Below, piece after piece: positions 17,001 through 29,286 of a stretch of 55,136 nt of DNA. Where the stretch lies: the NCBI RefSeq assembly GCF_001186125.1, contig NW_014040545.1, forward strand, positions 20,504-75,639, in the 5' to 3' direction. A program made the position numbers and the translations under genes. Position 1 is the first letter of the stretch. Every line of letters starts with the position of its first letter. The notes beneath the pieces were generated by a model that was not told where the DNA came from, did no database searches, and saw only the letters and a list, made by a program, of their open reading frames with translations. Origin of the DNA: Sphaeroforma arctica JP610 (taxonomy: Eukaryota; Opisthokonta; Ichthyosporea; Ichthyophonida).

Positions 17001-20000
17001 CAAACTAAGCGAGTGTGGCTAATTTCACAGGATCGTACACCTGTTTTCTATTAGATTGCAAAAGCGACTACCTATGCTCAGATAGTGTTCCATATTAAAA
17101 ACAAACCGTTCGTAAATACTCTTTCTGTATCCGTGCAGCTCTTTCCGGATGGTTTGCTAGATATCGAGTCACAAAAACTGCCATCGGTGATACAGACTGC
17201 CCTAGCGGTAGCAGAGTTGTATGAGTTTATTGGACAAAACCCCAACAGCAGCACCACTCGAGTGATCAGCGGTGTGAGTCCTCAACAGTCCACAGACACA
17301 GATGTGAGTTTGCGTGTAGGTGCCTATGCACCGGATCACAGTCAAGTACACTCTGCAAAAGGTACGCAGAACAGGTCCTCAAGCAGGGCTTTCTCGGATA
17401 TGGGGGTGGACCCTACTGGCGATGGTACTTTTGCAGGAGTATGTTGTGTTGTTTGGAAACAACTCATTCGTATGCCTCCGCGGTACAGTCTGAAAGTCGA
17501 GTTTTTCAATTTTCTCAATTTAATGTACATCATACGGATATTGGGGGCGTATCGTCGTCGCTCATGAATCTCTATCCAATTGCGGGCTGACGAAATTTAC
17601 TCCCATAACTTTTGTTTCAGCCTAGCAGCGATACCGTGTCCCCCACTGTAGGGCTCTCAATACGTGATCAACGCCAGTTGGTGCAATTACTAACCCGCAG
17701 GTCATCACGGCTATGTCTTGACAACCTCAGCTTTGGCGTTGCGCTGCCGCTGAGAGAGGTATAAGATGGAGTGCTTGTACAAATACTAATATGTGTGTCA
17801 CAAAACTCTAATAGGAGTGGATGTAATCAGTCATGCTTATTCATGATGTATAATATGCCATGAAGGCAACAGCAATTGTCGGTCGATATGTTGGTGGTGT
17901 AATCAGCCACATTCCTTGTGCAGTCATAGAACAGGCGGGTGATGTGTTGGTGATACAATTAGCCGCCGTCAAACCAAGCCTATGCCATGCGAAGAGGTAA
18001 CAACAACAGTGTTAGTGAATGAACTTGTCCACATTTTTCAGAAGTGCATATCGTGTGGGAAGTGACAACAATGGGTGTGACAAATTGCTTTTTGATCGGA
18101 AATAGCCATGAGTGACAGAACACAGAGGCGACCATAGCAACACTAGCACAATGCCATTATGCTATACATTCTGTTCGCAGTCCGACACCTACACAGAGAG
18201 TAAAAATCCTTTTCCCAAACGATTTTTAGATGGCATACTACTATACATACACTTATACAACCAACCTTTGATAGACATAAATGGTATTGGCAATCTCAGA
18301 GGCTGGCAGCGGTTTACGATTGTTTGGATTTCGAGCTGGAAGCCCGCGCATGTATTTGATGAGTAGATGATACCTCTTATTGAACAGTTTCCCATCAAAC
18401 AACCTTCGAATAACTTTGTGGGTATGATACAATTGGATTTGAGACAGTAAGGGGAATCCTCATAGAGGTCCACTCCCCTTGGAAACTCCTTTACCATCTC
18501 TATCAAACACAGCACAACCACTCAGGCCCATTGTTTATTACAATCTCACGTCCGCGAATTACGCAATATGATGCCCATGTTGAATAGTGTCTGGCGGCTG
18601 TTCGCGAGCACTCGGATCCGGACTTAGACCCACACGCATGCCGGTTGGTGGGGAGGGGAGATTTGATACAGAATAAAGCACCCATACAACACCCGTTGAG
18701 TGGCTTGGCATGTCTACCTGATGAAGAGAGCAACGGTATGGGCCGAGACTGTTACTTTAACTTGCTTAAATTTTGCTTTGGCCTCTCGCTCACATATTTC
18801 TCTGTGGGCCAATTCGTTCAATGTTCGTGCGCTGTTAAGAAACCTAAAATCTTAGAGTCGATGGCCTCGGTAGATCGGCAACAACTCCAGTAGTTGGCTT
18901 CTCATAGTTCTATATTTCGGGCTGCATGGATGGTGCGATATGATTTTGTCTAACAGGACAAGATTATAGCATATCTTGGTTATACTAACAGAACAAGAGT
19001 GTATCATATTCTGGTTGTACTAGCAGAACATGAATATATCATATTCTGGGAATACATAATATGTCTAATGTGAACGTGAACCTTTTGCACAGGTAATTAG
19101 AATCATGCTTGACGGCTGTTCACATTGTGTAGTGTCGGTAAATATCCTCGGATATGAATTGCGACTATTTATCCTAGCAGTATGCCTGTAGATTCAGAAG
19201 AATGTATGTTCAGTATGTTAGATTTTCATATATTCGTAATGGTGTTGTACATGTTCAATGGCAACTGTCCGCAATTTGCTTTCAGTACTATCGTGGTTGA
19301 GCTTTGTGAAGTTTGTGTAGCTGTGATATGTATGCGCTTGCTGTGACATGGGCGAGAGACTAATGGTTAATGGCTCCACACGCATTGTTCTGTACAATTG
19401 TGTTGCTACATCCGTTCCTTTTCATTCATACATGCTCCAGTGATTACTACTATACTTCACCATTTGTCTTGCCGGGTTTTGAGCACAAGCATTTATTCCG
19501 TATGCGTCTCCATCTGCTCCCCCTGATTATGGATGTATGTATCCTGTCTCTGCGCTTCTGTATAGGAAGTAGTCCAAATGGGGTTTGGCGATACTGCTTT
19601 ACCGAAGATCGACGCTTCCTGGACGCATTGGCTATGTTACAGAGTTCGGGAACCATCTATGTCATGGTACCTGCTGACCGGTATGTTGTATTTCACAGTG
19701 GCAGATACACGTTCTTCATATACCATACCGGATGCCAGGATCACCTATCTGTCGATTGAGTGTACAGTGTTGTTAAAATCTACTTCAATTGTGTGCCCAT
19801 AGGCAGTATCTCGATCCAAAAAGTGTGCTAGTAATCATTAGGGTTTATCTAGAATAGAATTTTGCTATCGGGCCTGTGCGTCCGCAAACTGGGAAGTTAC
19901 CAACCATGCCCCCCATCCACATCACCCCCAATAATTACACAACCTAAATCATCACCCCCATCACGCACTCCAGGTCAACGGCCGAGTACGATGCCAATTT

Positions 20001-23000
20001 AGAGAAGCAAACGGTTCTGTTGGCTAAACTAGAGCAGTCGTTGTCTCGCTCAGTTGGGCGTGGCATGGCATTATATGGGTCGTCTCGCCCGCTGTTGACC
20101 GAACCACTGCGCGTACCGCCTATAACCACCAAAGGTAAAACACTTCGTCTAAGTGATCTATATTTTATACTTACATACCTGTTTCCTTCACGTGTTGGTC
20201 CTGAGCTCATGAATAATGGATTTGTGATTAAAGTACATCGGTCCTGCACAATCTCACAGGATTGTATCTGTCCTTCGTACATTTTGTTCGTGGACTCATG
20301 CTTCCGATGAGAAATTCCTGAATGTGAAGGTATACAGCAGTGATTGTAGAGGATTACACTTATCGATATCAGAAGCTATTCATTCATGTAATTCATGTAT
20401 GGATTTGGTTGGCCAAAAATATGAATATATGTTGAGGATCGCCTGCACTTTTCTCACCAGAACGAAGGTGTAAGTAGACTCGTCGGTGCATTGCATTGCG
20501 TGATGTTTGTAGTCTTTCTGCGAAATGCGCCTTTATGTAGTGAAAAAGGTACTAGAATTCTCACAAGACTCGTCAGCCTGATAGTTCACAATTGTTGCCT
20601 GTTTCAATCCTCCTATTTTGATCGCTTGCGCGGTGAATTTCTCGGACTGCATATATTTTTGGCATCGGTTACTCTTTTCTCCTTGCCGTATCGCTTGGTG
20701 GCTTTATTTTAGCTGCTGAGTATACCATCTCCCTGTTGTTCTTCCCTTGTTTTCTGCTCACAGGCGACGTCCGGTTGAATCGATTACCATGCTCTTGATC
20801 ACAAAACCGTCACCTTTGCAAAATCTCTCACAAAGAATTTTGTGCCTACGTCCACACAAATACTGGCTCACACCCACTTTATATCGATAACCACACAAAA
20901 ATGCGCTGTAGAGAAGCATCATATTCGAAAATCCAGACCATATGCTTGTGCGCCAAGCACCACTTCCACGCACTCCAATACCCCACATCTGCACGGTTTC
21001 ATCGGTTGCATCCACCATTCCACACAAAAACAAAACTTCGTCAAGCCTTTATTTCAATTGATTATAGTCTTCTTGCAGATAACTTCCAAAGACTATGCGC
21101 TTGATAACGGCTCACACTCAAATTGACCCACCGTAATGACAGGCCAAGACTACCAAACCAGAGCAACGTTGACTCTGGATCCATCGGTGTTTCCCTTCGT
21201 GGCACCTCCTGATGCGCTGCCCACAACCACTGGCACCACTACTGATATCTCGGGCTTCACTGCATGGCCCGAGTTCCATAATGGCGCTGCGGCGGGTTTG
21301 GAAATCGCTGTTAAAGATGGGATAAGCAATATCAATTCGGCGTGGTATGTATGTATACAGGGTTCATGTGATGTGCAGTGACTACTTGTGGCGAATGTGT
21401 GTGTGATCTATGTGTTATGCGACTACCTTTTTCTCAAAATCCACGAGCATGAGCTTCATTTTGTACCGCTGTTTTAATTGGATTGTGAAATTGCAATGAA
21501 ATGAAAAGGTGGGATCGATGCATTTGTACCTAGATACGTAGCATTTTTCTGTTACACGGTCATAGCTCACATAAACTAGCAATTTTATAGTGCCCAGCAA
21601 AAAAAAATCGCATCAACTGTCTTACATCCGATACTGACACCTATTGTATGCTTAATCTGTATTGGTGCGCGACGTCCCCGAAGCACAACTAATCTTGTAC
21701 GAATCCTTCACCCTACAGGATAGCATACAACAAACCACTCACATCCAAAAAATCCTTGCCGAATCAGAATGGAGAGTCTGACGAAAAATCTGTGACCGAA
21801 AATACTTATGCTGGTTTCCTATTAGCCCTTGGATTGCAGGGACATTTGTCGCATCTCTCTCCTGCAGCCCTGTATGGTTTTTTGCGTGGTCGGAATACTA
21901 CTACTAGTGTTGCCATAGTGCTGGGCATGGCCGCCACTTGCAGAGGTAAGGATGTGGTAGCTGCCAAGTTTTTCAAGTAGATCACTGTATATGTATTCCG
22001 TGTAATTGGTCATCTGATTAATTGCTTGCGCATGTATTGTCGGTTTACATTGTGACCTTAAGACCTGGTTGCATCTACGGAACAGAAGTTTTTTGCCTGC
22101 AAGGTTACCTACGTCGAGCAGCATACTAATCTCTGTATGCGATTTTGTGGTCAAATGAGCAAAGAAGCATATGCGTATCGTATCATCGAGAATAGTTTCG
22201 AGATCTGTTTTGTATCGTATTTGTACTTACCTAGGGGCAGATGGTCTAGTGGTGCTCACATCTCCACGAAAAGTACCGCACGCTAGACTGCCACATGTCT
22301 GTGTGCGTACCTTTTCTTCCCGCACTTTGGATCCTTCACAGTGTAGTACTGCAGAACAACCCTCCCAGAAATCAGCTTGTTGTATTCCGTCGATCCACTT
22401 TTCATCAGTAGACAGAGATATTTAGGTGCCGCTCATTATAATTCATCCGCTCTATCTCATTTTCGCTAAGCTGATGTTATAGAAAAACTTTCTCTTGTCT
22501 TGATTTGTACTACATTATAGGCACACAAGACGCCACTGTCACCGGTCTTCTTGCTATGTTTGTGCCGGCGCTTTTACCTGCGCGGAGTGCTGAATTAGAA
22601 GCCCCAGAAGCCGTTCGCACCTCGGCGGTGCTGGGGTTGGGTTTGCTATACCAAGGCACAGCCCAAAGACAGGTATGTGAATGTAACGCCACTGATACAG
22701 TGCTGCGCATTTCTCATTAAAACTCTGCTGTATGAAATTGGGGAGAGCTTGACATGTTTAGGCACAGTTCGACGACTGGTATGTTTTGGCAGCATGGTTC
22801 CCTTGCTTGATATTCTTAAGCCTTGTTGTGGGTCGATGGGGCGGGGTGGGATTGTTAGTTCAAGGCACTGCTCAATAGCAAGTAGGTGGCTGCAGCATGG
22901 TTCAGTTGCACAGTTCTGTACATCACTACTTCTAGCTTGGTTGTGAGTATTCAGGGCGCCAGAATTGATCATATGCACGTTGCTTTGGCTAGAGAAAAAG

Positions 23001-26000
23001 ACGGCAACTGAGGATGTCGAGCAAAAGATGACTATTTAATTGTGTTTTGGTTAGCATAATTGTGAGAGCTTTAGTGTTCTTGACTTACCATACCGGTAGA
23101 TGGTTCAACAATATGCGTGTACTGGCAGCTGGTAGCATAGCTGGTAAAACGATTGTTTTTAGCACATTGTTTTGCATTGTTGCTTGAAGCTATATTTTAC
23201 TCTTGGTGCTATGCCTGCTTTCTTCAGTCTCAACTTGAAGATGTGTGTGTGCTGGCAAATGTAGTGGGTAGAATGTGCCAATTTGTACATTGCTATGCAT
23301 CGTATATATAACTTTGTTGTGCTTTTAGTGGAAGAGTTTGCTACATCTAGAAATGACCTGAAAACGAGTGTGTGTCAATCAATTCCATGAATGATTATTC
23401 TTTGTGGGTTGATCTGCATCATTGTGTTATACCGTACATTGATATTTTACAACGTCACACCGGCTAGTTGCCAATTTGCTACCACATAGTCAACTATCTA
23501 TACCACCCGCCTTCGCAACTCGATCACCAGATGTGCAAGACCCTACTGCGTGAGATTGGCAAAGGCCCCGGCAGCACAAGCAACGGTGCCAGCAGTGGGT
23601 ACGACACTCGTAGTGTGAGTAATGATGAGATCAAGAACGCTCCCTCGTACTCGCTGGCATGTGGGTTGGCTCTGGGGATGTGTGCGCTGGGAATGGGTGA
23701 TTCCTACCAGAGCGTCCATGCACTGGGAGATTTGAATTTGCCGGACGAGTTGAGAAGGTAAATTAGCACAATTAGTATGGTATAACTATGTAGTTGGGCG
23801 TATGGCTGTTGTTTGTGGCGCGAGTATCTGTGGGAGCTGTAGATTTTGTAGTGTTGAGACACTTAGTCACTGGTTCTGAGGTTCTGTGTGTTGGACACTT
23901 TTATATACGAGTGTGTTTATGTACTAAGTGATCTTACTCTAAATTGAGGAGGTGAGTTGCTTCCTTTGTGGATTTCAAATACAACGGCAGGCTGAAGGTT
24001 GTACTTGTGGCCAGGGGACCTGTGCGAATAGCAGGTCTTGTGTTTCTGGAGTATCTACTAGCGGGTTGGCTGTCGGGAAGTCTGCTTCGAGAATGAGCGA
24101 ACTATATCAGAGTGTGCATGCGCTTGAATACTTAAATATGTCGGGCGAAGTGAGGAGGCCCGAAGGTTTGTTTGTCGTTTTGTGTCACATCTAGAACAAG
24201 CTGATGGCCGATCTGCCCTGTAGTTCTTCACGTGGAAGCCTGTGTGTGTTGATTCTTGCAATGCCTGAGAACAGAGTCATGCTAGCTAGCCGATAGAGTG
24301 ACTTTGGAAATAACTGTCATGGAATAGTTGTCATACTGCCCTGTGGTCGTAGTAAAATAGGACGACTCCACGCGTGATCGTATACGTGCTTTGAAGCTTT
24401 CTATCTACCTTCGATACTATTCGCACTACCCTGTAGATATATGCTTGGTGGTAAACTCCGTCCCAGTGAGATCAAGGAAGACAAGGATTACCGAATCAAA
24501 GAAGGGGAGCGCATCAACACAGATATCACAGCGCACGCCGCAACACTTGCTCTTGGCCTGATATATCTCAAGACAGGAAACCGATCCATATCTAGTAGGT
24601 ATGTATTATACTAAAATAGTATTGATATATCTTATACTAGAGTTGATCATCAGTTTATGAGTTCCTAACTAGGTGCGCCAGAGATGATAAATATAGAATA
24701 GAATGCGTCCTATCTCTGCCTGATTTATGCCCAGCCGAAACTGTATGTGCCTATTCTAAACCATTGCTGCCGCCACGCGTACACTACGAAGAATGTATTT
24801 CTACCTCTGTAGAGACGTATGGCTCCGCATTAACTCCTATAAAACTATTGTAAGATTCTGTTTGAACTTCTGGTAGAGCAGATACAAATGCCAAATTCGC
24901 ATATGTGGTAGATCGTATATCCACCTATCAAGTGATTAGGCCAAAATACCTAATATACCTAGCTTTTTTATGCTGAACGTTGCCACGACATTCCACCAGC
25001 TGAGTATGTACGAGCACGCTTGCTTGGTACTTACGTTCATTAACGTATGCTTGCTCATTAGTCCAATCCACAATGTGCCTTGCTCAGATTGGGCCATTCC
25101 ATCACCTTCGATAATGCACGAGCACACTTCTTTCTCTCCTGCTGCTTCAGTCGCATACCTACTCATCCATGCATTCTGCCCACTGCACTCAGACTGGATG
25201 TTCCAACAACATTCCACCAACTGGAATACGTACGAGCCGACTTACTCCTCCTTCGCGTTCTGTCGAGGTCACTGATACTCTGGGAAGAAATCGAGGCAAC
25301 TTCACAGTGGGTGACCTCGCAAATTCCATCGGTAGTCACAGACCTCCTGAACGCCGCCCCCAAAGATCGTGCTAAGTTTCTGGGGCCACGGGGCTACAAC
25401 TCTGCCGAGGCTAGATTGCCCATTGCACGACAGGTGTGTATGTAGATTATACACACTAGCAGCTACTGTCCTCGATGGTCTACAAGTTTTCGAGTAAGGG
25501 CTGTATCGATGCTAGATTATCACCCATGCATGTCAGGGTAGTCAATACACACAAGCAACGATATTTTGGTTAGTAGATGTTGGTTGTGGTAGCTGTTGTC
25601 CTAAGAGTTCAGTCGCTCACATGCTAGTCAAAATTTACCTATCGCTGTAAATATACATCATATGCATGAATATATATGTAATAAATGGTTTACACGTAGT
25701 TAGTGTGTATCATTTGTGTGTCGACATAGAGACTACTTGTGCATATCTTGTACTCCTATTGATTTTTCACTCGATGTAGGGGTATGTGTGCTTATACGCT
25801 ATTGAATGCGTCTACTCGCCACCAACAGGTGTGGATGTATATGATCACTGGCTCGTGCTTTGCCATTGGGTTGAAGTTTGCCGGGTCCGCTGATGCCGAT
25901 GCACAGCGTGTTTTGAGGGTATGAGAGTTTGTATCTGAGGTGGCATGCACGCCACAGCGACTGCCGGAAAAGTTGTTTGATCGTTTGTGCTGCTCATGTC

Positions 26001-29000
26001 AACCTAAATGATGCCCTAGTTTCGTTTTAGAAGACCAGAACTTGAGTATTGGAATTTTGTTAACAATAGATTCGATCGATTCATAGTGTGCACGTGTTAT
26101 TTGTCATACGCATTCAATTGTAAATGACCATCTTTAATCCGGTTCAACTTTTACTATATACTGTTTAATATATCAATTATATCAGTTACCATATCTGAAG
26201 CTTACTAGGGCCCTAATATTTTACACATAGTACAGGTGGTATAATAAAAGCCATTTAACCAACAAATCCTCTTCAATTATTCAATCAATGAGCCCGTGGT
26301 GCGCAAATGTGCTGTGTATATATATAATATTTGTTTTTCCAGAGCATGTGCAAATACTGAAATTCTCATGACCCGGAAGGATAATATCGCGTCGTTTAAT
26401 CCCAATACGTAATTCAGCTGTACGCCATCCACGTGCTATCTGCACGGCCAGCGGACTTCGATCAAAGTAAGTCTACTATCCGTGTGTCCTCTTTACTTTG
26501 TATTGAATAATTAAACAAGAATCTTTTCTTTGTCTTGTACTGGAGGGTCACCACCGAAGCGTCGTGCCGATATCGTAATTCGCCACTGATAACCAAGGCG
26601 TGATTCTGTATTCTTGCTAGATTCCCCAATTTTAAATCCGTGATCGCTGGGCTATCTATTTCAATGCGATGCTTCGCTTAGAAGCGTCAGTCATCCAATG
26701 CAATACCGTATAACTTACAAGTAGTATAAACTTTATATTCCGCCCAGGTCCCAATATTCTAACGTCGTGCGCGTTGGTGTGTCTGAATGCGTTGTGCATG
26801 GTCATGGCGGGCACGGGCGATCTACCCACCATGCGACTGATTCTTCGCTTCAAGAAGGAAATGCATCGCAGTTACGGTACGATTTAGTTCCAGAGCCTAT
26901 ATGTGGACCGACATTTCCCGTCTTCGTCCACGTACACATAAGTATAATTCGGGGTCACACGCATGTTTCGAATACAAGCTGGACTAGTTACATACAAGCT
27001 TTTCCCGGGCGCATACACATCTCGGTACTCGGTTTTTGCGTACACGATCAATTGCATTTTGTGGTGATCAGTGTTCGTTGCTTGGGGCACGTTTCCAGAT
27101 TTGTCCATATAGGAACAAACACCTTCTGTTTGTACATTTCTTAATCAACATCTACTACACTGGAAATCGACGCTATTGAGTCTTTCATACTTTTCTAGCA
27201 AACTTCGGCTTGCTTTCCGTCCACAACTCCTCAAGCTCAAGCATGAGCTCTCAACTCACAGTTAGTACCTACGACACTTAAATCAATGGGATATGACCTT
27301 TTACTTCTTCCCAGTACTAACAGCTTCCCACTCCACCACTCTTGACATAACTCCTCAGGCTCGAGCATGAGCTTGAACATGGGGCTGGGTCTGCTCTTTG
27401 TCGGGTCTGGCATGTGCTCGTTGTCCACCTCTAACGAGGCCATTGCGGCGCTTATCTGCTCCTTCTATCCCATGTTTCCCGAGAACCCTACAGATAATCG
27501 ATATCACCTCCAAGGTATTCTATAAACAGTACGTATATGCTTTCACACGTCCCTACGTGCTGTCCGGTTGGCTAATAATATTTTTTCAGTGTGCGATGTA
27601 AACAGGCGTATGCAGATTTATTCAATATTGTGCCTACAAAGCATCGAAACTCTATGCTATATGCCAATCATGCCCGATACTGACGACACCAAAAAATCTG
27701 TATTGAAAATAATTAGTGAGTTATATGTATATTATTGCTGGACTGTGTCGGGTATGCCGGATTTAACATCGTGATCATGTGCGCGCGAGTGTCAGTGGGG
27801 TTACCAGAACTTATATGCGAGCTTATTTTTTTTAGGATTCTCACCAGGGTATCGGCGCTGATGCCATACTCGATGCTCCTATGTTGTATACAATATTGTG
27901 TATTTCAGAATTCTTGCCGTGTGCTGCCTAAATGAATTCCGTTGTACCACTGCTTAATACTTGGAGGCACTTGAAACAGTCTGTTGTACATACATCTCTT
28001 AGTATTCGTACAGTTGTGTCGTCATACATGCTATGAACAAGAAAAACTCGGTCTTCACCTCTGTTTTCCCTCACTACGTATTGATGCTCAAAAACGACAT
28101 TGTCTCACAACAACTTCAGCGTTCCGTCATTTGTTTGTGCTTGCGTTGGAGAGCCGTACAGTGATTCCGCGCGAGACCGACGGAGGCGCTGCCGTGTCTG
28201 TGCCTCTGATAATCACCATGCGCAATGGGTGCACGCGCAAGGTGGTGGCCCCGTGTGTGTTGCCTGAGCTCATGTATATGAAAGTATGTGCTAAATTTGT
28301 GATCAATTGATACCAGCCGTATATCTCACATGATGTAAGATACACTGATTTTAGCCAAAAAAAAAACACACAAAAATTACTGTCATGTGATGCCTTGTTA
28401 GAACTTTGACAGAATTTGAATGTTCTTTTGAAGTCACAACCAGTATTGCGCGTATGTAGTTTTTTTTTATTTGTTTTTGTAAACGACCCGATTACACCAC
28501 AGATGCTACCCGGAGGTTAAAAAAAGCCAAAATACAATGTACTCTGAGAACTTCAGAAACCCCTTCCATATCACAGATGGTACCGTGAATGACAAGAACA
28601 ATGCACATGTGTATATATTTTTAAATACGAATGTATATCTAAGTATTTGCTTATAAATGAATAGGCAGATGTATCATTATTGACTGAAATACCCCTCCTC
28701 ATCACAGATGATATCGGTCGACAGTCCACGTTACCATCCCATACACATCCCTGTCACCCCTGACACGCGCCTAACGCGACTGTGCGCTCTGGTGGTGCAG
28801 CGCAGGACTGGATTTCTTCCCTATCGAGATGATCCTAATGGCATTAGGAGGTTGGCTGAATCTGTAATGTTCACCTCCTTCAACCACCGAGATCACAGGT
28901 ATAGTCCAGTTTCATATCGTCTGGTCAACTCAGGTCACTCACAAGAGCGCATTTATAAAACGTATGTACCACAATGAGCTTTTCCAGGCGTTAAATTACT

Positions 29001-29019
29001 CAATTGCCACACTTGCTGG

Positions 29020-29051
<32 letters not shown>

Positions 29052-29118
29052 CATTTACATATATAAATATATATACATATTTATGAATATATATATATGT
29101 GTGTGTGTGTGTGTGTAT

Positions 29119-29172
<54 letters not shown>

Positions 29173-29227
29173 TTTTTGTGTGTGTGGATATTATATATAT
29201 ATGTATATATATGTATATGTATGTATG

Positions 29228-29286
<59 letters not shown>

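Larger units (their letters stand above)
21719..27514 (+). other. ANAPC1: ANAPC1 exons 22-30: proteasome/cyclosome (PC) repeat region
   Basis: Exons: 21719-21945; 22521-22672; 23531-23757; 24437-24598; 25193-25433; 25829-25918; 26418-26466; 26748-26876; 27359-27514, all joining in phase. They encode the Gly/Ala-rich helical PC repeats shared with proteasome Rpn1/Rpn2, for example [94 protein letters not shown] and [11 protein letters not shown]. Family knowledge: these repeats form a closed toroid in APC1. The introns of this region hold degenerate copies of neighbouring exon edges (see findings). Confidence 0.93.
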
